Source: Plectrocnemia conspersa (lineage: Eukaryota; Arthropoda; Insecta; Trichoptera; Polycentropodidae). From it: a DNA stretch of 64,000 nt. This document shows positions 27,401 through 42,400 of the stretch, piece by piece. The notes under the pieces are model-generated. The model saw nothing but the letters and a program-made list of their open reading frames with translations. It was not told where the DNA came from and made no database searches. Location: positions 310,001 through 374,000 of the forward strand of contig VTFK01000056.1 in NCBI GenBank assembly GCA_009617715.1, given 5' to 3'. The position numbers and the translations under genes are program-made. Numbering within the stretch: position 1 is the first letter of the stretch; each line of letters begins with the position of its first letter.

Positions 27401-30400
27401 CAAATTTTATAGCATGATTATGTTGACATTTTTATTGATTTTGAACGTACCTGTATGAAACAATAACAAATAGTCAAGATAATGGGGGACTTGAAGCGAC
27501 GTTTAACTTTATGAACATTAACTTTCATGTATAAAGAACTGATGAGAACGTCGGTGCCAAATTCAAAGGCATGCGTTGTATATTTCTATCGACGGTTATA
27601 AAAAATCCCAGGATCTGCATTCCATATAATTACTTTAAGCTCTACATCTGTCAAGATCTTTATTAGACAATAACAATTTTTTTTCTTTAATTGTTGCGCC
27701 AATGATACATTTTTAATTTCTTTAATGGATTCTAATGCGAGGTCCTTAGAATTCGTCGAGCCATTAAATAATCTGCAAATAATTTATTTTCGTGTTTTGC
27801 ATATGCTTTTAAATAATAATTAAAGAAGTCGTTCTTTTTTTACTGGTGAAAAATTCTGGATTTTGAAAATATTTAAATAATGACATCAATGTCTGTTTTC
27901 ATCGATTATATAATTTATCTTTAATTGCCTGTTGTAATTTCGAGCTCAACTCAGAATTAATATTTTTTAATTATTTTAACAAAATAATTACTGCTCTTTC
28001 GGCTGTCAATAATAATCGTGAGACTTTCTACTTCACAAAAACAATATTAAAAAACTTTTTAGATTATCGAAAAAAAATAACCCTGAATCGTTTTGCATTC
28101 TGCCGATATCCATGCGTATTTCTTTCTTATCGGAGCGGGTTCTTAGATCACCAAAGCAAAAATAAAGCCGCCGGCCGGTTGGGGTAATATAAAATTGCAA
28201 AAAATGTTGGTCATTTAATTTCTTTTGATATGCATATTTTCAAACATCTTGCACCTTTGGAATGGAACTTTTTTTGTCATTCCCAGACCCCTATTAAAAT
28301 CTTTCAATAAGTGTGCATATTAGCCATGAACCTGCATTTACTTATGCAGTGTTATAAAAAGAACAGTGGATGTAAACCTTTTAAAAATATTCGTACAAAT
28401 TTATTTTTAAATAATAAAAAATACTTAATTTTATATATTGATTTGACATTTTTCTCGAGAAGGAACACTAGTAATGGATACCCACTGAAAGTTTACGTTG
28501 ATCTTTGCAAAATTGTTAAAAAAAATTGCTTTATTAAAATAGTTTTTGTATATAGGCTAAATACAATTTTAGTTTATAAATATCCATTTTAAGAATTTAT
28601 AGTATCTAAATTATTTTGTAATCAAAATATATTGTCTGTTTTAATAGAAATTAACCCTTGTATTATGTTACACAAAATTATATATTATTGAGAGGGTAGT
28701 ATGTTTCACTCACATCCCGGACCTTTCTACGAAAAATGAAACAATGAATATATCCAGAAATTATCGTTTGATCTTCCTGAATGACTTAGAATCGATGAGC
28801 ATGCAAGGATTTGCTCTTATGTGGTATTACTCCCTTCTCTGATCTCAGCTTTTTCTCAGTGCGACACGCTCTGGTTGTCAAATGCCGTTTGTTTGGCAAC
28901 CTTTTAGCGGAACCGATCTGCATCGGACGAACAAATTAAAACTGATTAATCACGCGACCGCCAACCGTGACCGGACCGTTGCGGATATCTTGCTTCAAGA
29001 GTTAAAAGGGTCCCGGGGTAACCGGGTCACTTGGGCAAAATTCGCGCTTCGAACTCTCCTTTGACATTTGAGATAGGATTGCCCTTTGTTGTGCGGCGTA
29101 ATGTATAATACAACATAATTTTGAGTGACTCGAGAGGCCCTTTTGATTGTAGATTCTTGCTTCTTGAGCACCTATCGGATAGCTTGCTAAATTGAATTGG
29201 GTGGTTTGTGAATATGGTTTCGCAGTGTTCAACATTCAAATATATACAGCATGAATTTGCGTCATAATAATTCGAGTATATATTTCCAGAAGAGTCCTTT
29301 TAACAACGGAGCAGATGTTCTTAATATTTTATAAATTTACATAGTTTCAAAATCTTTCAAATCAGACATCGATTTTAATGTTAAGCTTTCGTTCCACCTA
29401 AAAATTAAATTCTAATTTGGTTTGTTCAACATTATGCCTCTTAATAGATATAAAACGCTCGGTGTTGCGCATTATACAGCTCCATGCTTGGTAATAAAGT
29501 CTACTTTGAATGGCGCACCCATATAACCTTTTATTTCTGAATTTGATACTATGTAATCAATAACAATTGCTCGATCAATAATGATAGTTTACTTCCGGTC
29601 ATCAAGCACATTCGAGAGTCACTTACGTCATTCTTGGGAGCAAAGCGCGGAGGCGTTCCACATTTCACGCATCTGAGATTTCATAAACTAAATACAGTCA
29701 CGAAGTCGCGTTTATGTATAAGATTGTAATAATCTCGAGCGCGAATATGCCAACTAACCAGAAATCGCAGTTGACTGAGGCGTTAACCGTTAAAAGCGAG
29801 CGAGTTTGATGCGCTCGTTAGTTTTAAAGAGACTCGAAACAAACTTGAAAACGACCCAAGTTATATCGAGCGTTTAATTATTGCTATTGCAAGTCATTAA
29901 AATGGTAATAAAAAAATAATGCAAATTAAATATGCTTTTTCCCCAATATTGTATGTTTTTTGGTAAACTTTAAAATTTAGTTTCTGAATAAATATATCAT
30001 ATAAATATAAAAACTGTGCAAATATTTTTTATTTAACTTTGAGGATCTAAAAATAATATTTATTCTCACATTTTTTTAATTTTGATTGTATGCCTAATTT
30101 ATCACTACTTAATACATTACAAATTAATAAAATTGCGTATCTTAATGATAAAATCTTTCACAATAAATCACAAATGAGTCTTGCATTATTATGATATTAA
30201 AAATAATTATAAAAATACTCGCAATCTCAGCTTTTAATGACTCGCACTCCTATTAAATAATCATAATTTTACTACATGCTAATTCGATCATTTGAGAGGC
30301 GTTCATAACCGTTAATTGTATGTATGTATAATTTGTGTAACGTTTTATTTTCTCTGTTAATGTGTTGGTTATGTACGAAAAATTATGAAACCAAAATGAA

Positions 30401-33400
30401 ACAACGGAAATCGGTTTCATATACACAATAATACAACGTTATTTCGAATCTTAATTAAACTTCAATGGCGTCGAGACCTTATTAGAAAGCAATGCTAGGT
30501 GTATATGTATATAGTTAAAGGTATGGAATTTAATTTAACTATATTTGTATGTGCATAGCTCTGGTGATTAATCACTAAAATACTACTAAATATAAATATA
30601 ATAAAATATTTTATATAAATTACGGATATGAAGGTGCAATTTACTAAATATCATATTTAGTCCACTATATTATGTAAATATAATAGATAATCTTTTCTTT
30701 CTTTAATTCTTGCAGTGATCTTCGTATTGCTTTATTACATAATTATCACAATTTTTCAATATCTGTCCTGATTTTTATTTTATTATGCAACATATTTAAT
30801 TAAAAGTTTTACTAATAAGTCAACGCTTGGCTGTATTTTTTTGGTTTTTTTTCATACGTTCGTTTAAAGTTTTTAAATACAGAATCATATTTTTTCGTCT
30901 AGTCGGAGTTGAAAATAGTTTTTATAATTTTATGGGAATACTATAAATAATATGTATATGGGAGTAATATAAATATGTATATGGTTAATACCGTAACAAT
31001 TAATTATGTTTTCCATGTTTTAATATCTGAAACTGTATTTCTTATTTTCGGTCGTTATTACTCTGGCAAACTCCCTGAATCATCGAATTGTAATTAATAA
31101 ATTTTATGCACATAAAAAATGCAATTGAGAGTCCCGTGAGAAATGTTTTTAAAAGACAATTAATTAGCGATATGACACTAAAATTTCTTTTTCGGCGCAA
31201 TTCACGCTTTTATGGCTTTGAAGTTTCAAATAAGAAGTAGTTAATAAGTTTTATGCACATAAAATCAAATGCAATTAAACTTGCTGTGAGAAAATTTTTA
31301 AAAGAGAAATAGCAATATGACGCTAAAAAAAATTTCGGCACAATTCACGCTTTTGTGGCTTGAAAGCTTTGAATAAACAATGCGTTCTTTTGAATATCTA
31401 TCATTTAAAAATATCGCGATATTTCAGCATCGCCTAAATCATCCATGATTGCTATAAGAGGCGAGAAAGAGAATAATTAGGGTTTTAACTACTTGGTTAT
31501 ATTAATTTTGATATAATTTAGAGGTCATTTTAAACAAACGAAAAGAGAGACTACCTTATAAAATATCATTTCGAAACGATTAACACATATCGCCGAAAAA
31601 CTACTCTTTATTTGGAAAGGACGCGTGCTAGATTTTGGTTATGGTGGCCATCTGGACTGTTTTTTTATGAATGTAATTGCCACGATCTAAAACGCGATGC
31701 AATTGGCTCGAAAACATACTCAACTGTGATTCGTCAGAGCTGTCTCGACTTCGCATTATAAAAACTGTTATTGGTCACTGAACGGAGAGAAGCGGAAGGG
31801 AGACGAACGAAACTGCATCGATATGATATACACTAGCGAATTGCCTAGAGATCATCACGAGAACAAATTACGATGAAGAATCTGACTTCCAAGAACTTTA
31901 ATTTCACCGCCTGATAGCGGCATGTATAGCGACCTATATAGGGTCCAGAAACATTATCTCTTGCAATTTACAGCCAATTTAAATCAATTGTTTGATACAT
32001 TTTAACTGGCTTAGTTAGTAAAATTATATTCATACTATTGAAAATATAACTTCACTGTAAAAGTTGTTTTTGAACTTTCATTACATTAATTCGCTTCGGT
32101 TAGGTTTGAGTTTGAACAGCAAATGTATGTTTTATTTACAGATTTATATACGTTTTATAAACCTCTAGAAATATGTTTTGATTTTAGAATTAATTTTTTT
32201 AGACTTGCCACACCGTCAATCAACTAATGAATTACATCTCATTTATTTTAAACGGTAAAATATGCTGGCGATCATTTGTAGGTTATAAATCGTTTATGTG
32301 ATTAATTGTGGCGGCGGTAAACTGTTAGCGATTAATTGCTGGCTGTGAATTGCGGGCGATAAATTTTCATAAACTCAATCTTTATATGTTTATAAAATAA
32401 ACTGTCGTCTTTTAGCTATAAAATCACAGCGCTTCGGCCTCAAAACCCGAAAGCCTGAATGTCACTGAAATTAAAAATCTTTTGCTCTCTGCGATTTAAA
32501 TTAAAATGTTTTTGAATAAATTTACCATCACGCCAGCGGAAGTGTATGTGCCACACAACCCACAACAGTGAAGTAAGCAGAGCGTCAAGAAAATTATTCT
32601 TATTGTAACTTAATAGAAATAAATAATGAACACCACTTATAATTTTTAAACATTTTATAATTTGGTTTTGGTTTAGTTTTAAAACCGAAACTTTTCTGGC
32701 TGAATCATAATCAGAGAGTTCTAATTTATATTGTTAAATATTTTTTTCTTGATTCTAGTAGTTTTTATATATCAAGCAATCCCTTATTTGATGCGCGATT
32801 TGACAGCACATTCGTATTTACATAATACATATAGTAGCACTGTGATTTTTTTTGATCCACATCCGACACAGTTTATCGCACGCACTTCTGTAGTTATAAG
32901 ATCCATACGTTTACGTTCCGCGTGAAAAAACGTAAACATTGCCCAATCACGCTCATTGTATTCGCAGTACAAAATCAAATATGGGTTTCGCCGTTGCGTC
33001 AAAACCGGTCGGTCGTTTCGACGGGTCAATGCCGCCAAGGCTGTCCGTCCAATGTTGTCATGTCGAAAGTGAATCCGAAGCGCTAGTGTGCTGACAAATT
33101 CGATTTCGACCCTGGAAGGTTTCTCGCTCTTAATCGAATTAGGCGAATTTTTGCACGGAAGTAATAAAACTGCGATGGCTCTTCTAACTCGATTTGCTTC
33201 CAGCGCTCGTCGTTCTCGTTCGGCGATTAATGTAATCGCCTTTGACGCTCCGGTGACTCTTTAAGTGCATACGATGAAAAATGTAGAGTAATCAATATAA
33301 TTATATAAATCTAAAGGGAGCTGAGTGCGTCGTACGACCTTGGGAAATATTTTTTGAAATTCAATTAGTTTATGTTAGTCATACGTACAATGAATCATGT

Positions 33401-36400
33401 TGCCTTGAAACACGTGTTTAAATTGCACATTTATAAACAAAGAATATACAATAGGGAATACCTACAACTGCTACCACTCAAGAAAACGTTTATAAGATTG
33501 TTCAAGATTTTTAAAAATTCATGTGGGATAGATTGAGTTTCCAGCAGTTGATAGGTAATGTTTTTTAACATGCGTCATCTGGCTTTCTAATCCATTATGA
33601 CGATGTTCATAATAGTTTTATGGAAATATTTGTTTAATTGAATCATAGCATAAATCGCAACAATATAAAAAGGGGTTTAACCATCCCATATAAGAGCAAT
33701 TGTTGAGCTGTTGGCTAGCAAAGTAATGGTTTCTATTTTTAGGATGCGAAGAGGGTGATGGTGAATTACCTTTTTAAGGTTGAACCCATAACAGTTCAAT
33801 ACTATTGTTAGATCAACTATGTAAAAAAATAAAACTAAATCGTTCTGGATTGCTATCAAAAGACGTTTATTATATCATGATATTACTCTAATACATCATC
33901 GGATAGAACTCTGACAGATTTTCATGTATTTCCAAACCTCAAAACCATGTAAGTGCAACGATTCGTTCATAGAATATGTCGTAGCAGCCGTAATGCCCGC
34001 ACTACACTCTCTGGAAGTTGTCCGAACCGAAGTTAAAACTGAAGTCGGCCGAGAATGTCGCAAATTTCATATGCTATCCGGACGGCGGCCGTGAATGACG
34101 TCTGTACGGCGGCTTCTGTCACGTACAGCTGGCATATTTATATGATATCATAAAAAGTGCCAAACAATCGCATTTTTTAAATTGTCATATTATTAAAATT
34201 ACGCTACTGATATATATAAAAGTTTGTGTGGGCACTCACTAATACAATATCAGTGAAAACTTTTCGGTCGTAAATATTCAATTTACGCAAAATCTTTGTA
34301 GGCTTTTGCAAAATTCCATAAGGCATAAAAATGACACTTTAGAATATGAACACCACATCTGTGACTATCCTAGAATTTGTCGCCATCGATTCTCAGTAAG
34401 AATTCGTTATGGTGTGACATTTATATAAACCAATATAGGAAAATACATGAGGATATTCGAAACGATTTTTTTAACAAAATCAAGTACCACTAATTATTTT
34501 TTAATTATTTAATTTAATATGAAAAAAAATATAATTACGATATCTGTTAGAAGAATATACTATCAAAAATATAATTAATCCCTTTTGGTGCCCTAAAATA
34601 TTCAAAGATGTCAGTAAGGATCTGTTAAAGTCCCCGATAAGCATGTGGTTGAAGTCCCCGATAACCACGTGACTACGATGCAGCACTCGACATGCGTGTT
34701 GACCATAGGACGCCTACGCGCATACTGAAATTGTACCGAGTTACTCGTTTTATCCCAGTTTGCGAAAAATTATATCATTATCTCTCTTACTGTTGTCACT
34801 CAACACGCGAGAGAGCGAAAGGGGGAGTAACTCACCCTCGAAAGAGCAGCTCCGACTTCGTTCCGTTTGCCGACAATGTTCGGAAGCGTTCGATGCTGGA
34901 CAAGTCGACTGAATTACCCCCACTTTACCTCCCGTTCTCGGTAACCTCGGACAACTTCCGAGAGATTTTAGAGCGGGCAGAACCGAACTTGACCGAAGTA
35001 ACCCCGAAGTAACCCACTATATTCTCCGTCCTTGGCCAACCTTGGCCAACTTCCAGAGAGTGTAGTGCAGGCATAACGCAATATTTTGCAGACCAAGACT
35101 AATAAACATTTCTTCAATCTGAAATCATAAAATTACAATCGATAGACCAAGTGACTGAAAATGAGGCTATGTTAAAAGATTCAGGCTGCAAAAATTGAGT
35201 AAATTTCTGTTTATATGATATCATATAATAGACATGTTTAATTTATTTTTAATTTTAACTCTTATATTTTTTTTAATGAAAAGCTTTTGAATTTTTTTAA
35301 CAGACGTATTATTGTTATATTGCAGTTTCTAAAATTATATTTATATTTTTAAGTTTTTTACCATTTTTTTTTTAGATAATGTTAATTTATATTTTATTTT
35401 TAATGGCTGCCATTTTGAATCAAAATAGTGGATCAGGCTGACTAATAAACATTGCCTAGATATTTAAACGAACTTTTTTTAATGTAACAAATTTTGGGCC
35501 CAGAAAATTTATCTTCCGCATTCCATCGCCAACAATTTACCACCAGCAATCAATCGCTAGCGGTTTACCATCGCGTCAATTTATAGCCAACAAATGATCG
35601 TAAGCATATTTTATTGCTACACAATACATATAATATACATAAATTTATTGATCATTTTAAATTGAAAATAATTAAAAATCAATTTTTTGATACATATAAA
35701 CTGGCTTAGTTAGTAAAATTATATCCATACTACTGAAAATATAAAGTAAAATATTTTTTTCACGTTAAATAAAAATCCAAAAGGTGCTAACACTCAGAAC
35801 GATCGATTAGAATACTAAATTTAATTTTTAAAATTAGACTTAAAAAATAAATTTGATTGATGAATCAATGTAATATGAGTAACATAAAAGTATTGACGCC
35901 TTTTTTTAGTAATTTGACTTTCACATTTCCATTCGTAGATTCAGACACATTTCATACTTGATAACAATATTGCAACTTTAAATTTACATAGACAAACACG
36001 TGTAATGTTATTTATATTTAATATTATATTAATGCATACTTTTACAGTCAATATAATTGTTAATAATGTTAATGTATAATTTGACCAAAATCGACAAATT
36101 TGGTTTACGTACTCGTGTGTTGAGTTCCATTGGTTTATATTTATTTACAAAGAAAACATATCTAGTACATAGTGTGTTAATATGGTAGCATATGGTTTAT
36201 CTTGCTCTCTGTATATTTATTGTGCAACTGACTGACTTCTACGAAATGTTTAATTTTAAACACTCGTTGCTGGATTCTCATTTAAAAGCTCCTTGTAAAA
36301 AACATATAAATAACCTTGGATAGCTTTCGCTATTTCTTACTATTTGACACGATGTCCGCTTAAGTGCCAAGTCTTGTTCAAAAACAACTGGTCATTTGAT

Positions 36401-39400
36401 CTGATTTACTGTTGAGTAATATTTACTCGTATTCTCTCATTTTTCCATGTTAGATTGGAGACATTTCACAGCAATGTCTCATCAAGATGTTCAAAAAACT
36501 TATTAGAAATATCGCGCATTGCTTATTATTTATTTATAGCTTGCTTAATATATTGCTATTAAGCTTACATCGATTTTTCGAAATGCATATTCGATCACCA
36601 TTCATAAAACTAAAGATCACCGATATATTCTTTGAGTGATGATAGATAAATAAGAACTGATGCATGACTGTTTATTGCAATCTATCAATCAATCACCATT
36701 TTTTCTAACTGAACCAAATAAATAGAAAGCAATTGTTTCAAACGTCATTTCTAATTATTATCAAAATAAATAAGTATATTATAATAAAAAATAATTAAAG
36801 ATTATTTTGATTAAACGTCAGTAATTTTTATGTTACATAATATAATACTTGAATTGATTTAATCCAAAAATGAAAGTAGCGCATCTTTTACGTATCAAAA
36901 ATTAATCACAAACCAAAATTATAATAAATCCATTTTTTATTAAATACGCATATATTTATAGATTTCATTTAACTGCGAATTATTATTAACGGGTCCAGAC
37001 GCGCATGAAAGTAACTTTGAAAGCACATAATAACCGCCAATGTTTTTAATTAAGCTCATATTTTTTCATACAAATTAAATTAATGCACAAAAACGTTATT
37101 TGCTTTCAACTTGAAATGCTAATGAAGATATCTTACATTTAAATTTGTAATAATTAATAATTATTCTTGCTATAAAGGTTAAGTAAATATATATTTAAAA
37201 TATTACTCGCCAGTTTTCTTCACAATTATAAGTTTTTTTGGATTACTATATTTCAATCTTCTAATACAAATATATGTTTTAGCTGCTTCGCTCGTGACAT
37301 TGTGACGTAAAATTGCTTATAAGAAAAGCAATTAATGTCACATCGCAAATCGCTAAAAACTTCCAAACACAATCACACAATTATCGGATCTTCAAACTGT
37401 TCAGACTTTAATAGTCGCTCAACACCAACATGTCAAACCAAGTCTAATAAGGCACAGTGCCTAAAACAACACTTCCATTCGGAATTCGCTTTCCCAATAT
37501 TTTTTTATTGTACCTCTGCAGATTTAATTTTACTCACTAGGCATTTAGAGCTTAAAAGTTAAAACGCATGACATGCAAGTGTATATTTATTTATTCATTA
37601 ATTTTCTAAACATCCCAACTTTTTACCGTTCCGTCCGAATAGAGCCAATTTAACGCATTACACACACAAATTAAAATCTTTCGTCCTTGCCGCTGGTTAA
37701 TTGGCTTTGGCGATTCGATTTGACACATTTTCGCTATTTTCCTGAGAATATTCGCTCGCCATTGTTGTTTGACACTTGCGCAACTCTTAAGCCTCTAAGG
37801 TTAAATCGCTCAATTGGATTTGTACTGTGTGTGTGAAATGGCGTAGATTTTTTCTACTTTATAATTTGTGCTCAGTCCGCTGCGTTTCCTTCGCGCGACA
37901 ACATTAAACAATTAAAAGTAATTCATTTTGCTATTTTACTACCGAGTAAAATGTGTTAATTCTCTTTCTCGAAATAAAACAAAAAATTATATTTTTCTCT
38001 CTCGCCTTCTAATTATATAAAATAATAAAATGAGCTCTTCTTGCAAATTTATAAGTGGCGTTTCATAAATTTACGATATTAGAAAAGTTCTATCGTTAAC
38101 CGAGGGCAGATTCCAAGTTTTGTTTAATTAAAGATTATTTATTTATATTATTTGATATCATAAAATATGTGCTGTGGTATTTTATTTTGACGTTAATATT
38201 GATTGATAAAAGATCGTCATGAATGTGAGAGATAAGATTTATATAACTCTGATTATATTCGCTCTATCGAAAAGTAAGTAGAAATTATATAATTATTAAA
38301 AACATTTAATTAATATTTTAAAAGACTTTTTTTATTCCGTAAAAAAACATAAATTAATATTATTTTTATATCGCAATTGAATAACTAAAGTCGCGATAAA
38401 GCGCTGTATATTATGAGCTAATATTAGATGTTTATTTTATCAAAAATATTAAGATCTACAATATACATATGTATGTTCATAAATATATCCTGCGTTTATT
38501 TTTATTGCTAGAAAAATGAAAATCACTACCCTTTATTTATTTATTTAATTAACTTGCTGTGTAACTAATATTTAAAGATAAATAAAAGGCGCATTTAATA
38601 CAATTACTTAATAATAAATTTTTGCCTATGTATAATTATTCATGATTTTATTAGTGCAACAACGTGGATGCACCTCATACCGCTCTCCATGATGAAATTT
38701 ACGGTGTGTTTGACCAATACTCCCCTAGTAAATAGTGGTACAGACAAAATTATTTTATATTGACGTTTTTGCAATTCTCAGAAGAAAACACTCGTTTTAT
38801 AATTTTAAGAAAGCATCGACAAAGTTGCATACTTCAATAACGGTTCGAGTCTTACCGGTCCAAGTCAAGAGAATATTGCTCTCAATTTAATTAAGAAATT
38901 GGAAAATTTTATTATCAATAATCTGAAAGATTTATGAAATAAATCAGCGCTGGTAGGGCATCGCGATGGAAAAGTTTTCTATGACTATAAAGATAAAACT
39001 CGTTTTTGCAAAACATATTCGCAATATATGACAATCCGTTTTAATCATAAATAAAATCGGAACGAATGCAAAAATTTATGCGGTCAAAGTCAAAAAAATA
39101 TTAGTACATTTAAAATGTGTGAATTATTTGACTATAAAATTAGGTGACAAATTATGTGAATGTATGTGAAATTGTCCTAGGAAAATAAAATTATTTTAAT
39201 TTATCTGCCTTTTAGCGAGAACAGTTGCTAGAAGGGTTGAGCACATTGTGAGTAACATCAATAGCCAATTAATATATTTTATGTACAGTGTTTGTATGTA
39301 TCTATGTATATAAAATGTTAAATATTTTTTTTTTTATAAAGTTTATTGATGATGCATTGGAGAAACCTTACAAGTCATGATGCTCAGATTTGTGATAAAT

Positions 39401-42400
39401 TAATAAATATTTTTAGTTACTGATCTACTTTATGTCATGCACTAATAAACTAAATCTATAAACTTTTTCGGTGTATTTATTACATCATCATTATGAATAT
39501 ACATAATGTAACTTACATTACATGTATAAATTTACTGTTCAATACATTAAATATAACTTATGTACATTACACATATACTATTTTATCGATGTTTTAATTT
39601 AAAGATATATTTTTAAATGAATTTTTGTACATACATAAATATAACATGACTTGTTATTATTACCAATCAATGTTGATTGATAAAAAAAAAATCTGTCGTA
39701 TCTATTATATTTTTTTTATATACAGAAATATTGTTTATTTATAATATGTATTAAATTATTGCAATATCATGCCCTTGATTTTATTATCAGCTGTCCCTAT
39801 TTAAAAAAAACGTGTCAACCTTTTATTTAATATTTAATGACATATCTATAAATGTATACTGTTATTTTCATAATTTAAATAGGTCAAACATACTGGATAA
39901 CATACTTACTTTTGTTTTCAATGTGTTTCTACGTATTCTATGTATCTATATTCTAGGTGCTATAGAACCGTTCGATACCGGTATGCGTGTGTCTCTTCTA
40001 TACCTATAAATATACCGCATGGCACACATGGCTTACTTTTACTGATAATTTTACTTTCCTTTACCGATTCAAGTTCAATAATTATGTTACATATAATTGA
40101 TGACTTCTAATCACACACATGCTCGCTTTGTCCATCACTCGATTTTCTAACGCTCGTTATACTATTATACATTTTTAATTGAATTCAATTACAACAATGC
40201 AATATGTACTACATTATATTGATTTGTTAACTAGGTTAAATTATGCTTATATTGTTTTAGCTTACAGAATGAGAACAAATAGTGTAAATTATTGTTAATT
40301 TATATTTCTTAGTCTAGTAGATTTAGCTTACGATAGTGATGAACCAAAAAAGTGAATGAGATACTGCATCTAGAATAATTAAACAGCTTAACGCAGAAAG
40401 TGCAAATCCGGTTTACCATATTTTTTCTAAATGTTTTTGGATAGTTAGATTAAGCAGTATAATTTAATTAGTTAATTATAATGATATAAATTTTCGACTT
40501 TTCTTTCATGCATCTTTTTACATATACTTTTTTATACGTTTTACTTTTTTTTTACTTAATATTTTTTTAGTATATACGTAAAACTACGTTTGAATATTAA
40601 CCCTTTTCTGGCTTTGTATCATAAATTCACCTTCTAAATCGGCCTCTCAAGATAGTGATCACCATGACAATCGAATTATATCATCCATATAACTCTTTGG
40701 CGAGCAATCATACAAAATATACGCATTTTACAGCTTATGCAAAGAGGCAATGCCAAAAGATGTTCGATTAAAGTTAACGTCATATTCGACAAAAATACTA
40801 CCGCGTTAATATCTTTTTAAAATCCAGTGTATAATATATTTATTCTTTAGCTTGCTTTCTTAGACTTATGTATAATTTCAATAATTGCATCAGAAGATAT
40901 GGTGGATTATAGATATTCAAAATCTTATACCAATACCAAGTCTTGCAGCTCATTAGTTTTCTGTGGTTAGTAACTAGCTTTGTCTACAATCATGAGTTTG
41001 GCATTACATTTATTTACTTTTAAACTTTAGGAAGAAAAGCAAAATATCAAATAGTGGTATCGTTAGCTATGTTGGATATCATATGATCCTTTAACTTGAG
41101 TCTTTCTCCCCAGTTATTAAACATTTTCCTCATTATACCATAAAAAGAGAATATAACCTTGTCGAACACTGCTTTTCAGTTTGATTTTAATATTTTTCTT
41201 TGCTTTTAAGCTAAATTTTTAGCTCTATAATATTATAAAATTATGTAGAATTTTTTTTTGCTACAAAAGTATTGCATAGTGAAACATACGTATGATTAGT
41301 TATCGCTATATAATTTGAATTGGAAAGAGGTGCTCGACAATGTTGTATTCTCTAAACATAACTATTACACTTCTATGACCGTGTCATAATAAGATTGGTA
41401 TTTTTCATTAAAGTTGAATAGTAATTTTTGAAAAATACAACCTAGTCAAACATTTCTTTTCATTTTATTTTGATTTTTCAATACTCACACGAAATGTGCC
41501 ATACAGATACAATGATTTTTAAGAGTTGTTTAATCAAAAACCATCTTTAATGGAATTTTTATTACGATATAATATATAACATATTCCGGATTATTTTAAA
41601 TTAGAATAAAATCAGCATAAGATTTCATTTATTTTTAAAAATCGCCACAAACAACTAATTTTTGATAATAATGATGACAAATTTTGCTATAAATATTTAA
41701 TTGTTGGTACTTGTAATTTATTTTCACAGTATATATAATAAAGTAATTTTTTTTTTAAATAAGTCTTCTTAGATTTTTTGCAGAATTTTTTTTCATAAAA
41801 CTTGCTCTTTTTCATTTTTTTTTTTTTGACAAAATAAAAAATATTTTGTAAATACCGCTTGTTACAATTTTTATACTATTTTTTTTTAAGTGGGTTTTAT
41901 GCCATATATTATAAATATGAATTAATAAAAAAAAGAAAAATCAAGTGCTTGCCAAGCATGACGAATATTTGCCATAAGTCCAATATTTCGCTAAGAGTTT
42001 AGTTACAATTTTTAGCCATTCTTCAGATGCTTTAAATGGCATTTTAAGAATTTTAAATAATTACTGCAAATTAATACAAAAAAAAAAAAAATTTTTCGAA
42101 ACACATTTTTTTAAATTATATATTAATGATCATCTACGCAAAAGTATTACTATAATGAAAATCATGAGCAACCTTCAACAGTAACATTTGCGAAGACGTA
42201 TTTGGCGGCGACGATACAAAAAAAAATATATATTAGAAAGCCTGACGTCGTCAAATATATCTGATCCCACATGGGCCGGACGTCTATCTCGCATGGATGA
42301 CTTGATGCCTGCAAAGCGGTTTACTTTTGATAAGCTTCTTGTAGACCGCGACTGCTTATCGATAAAGTGAGAGTTATTTACTAGTATAAGCAAGTGTTGA

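Noticed and set aside
34692..35012. 106-codon plus frame as a gene
   Set aside because: It lies wholly inside the Harbinger-like element, and related copies do not keep it open.
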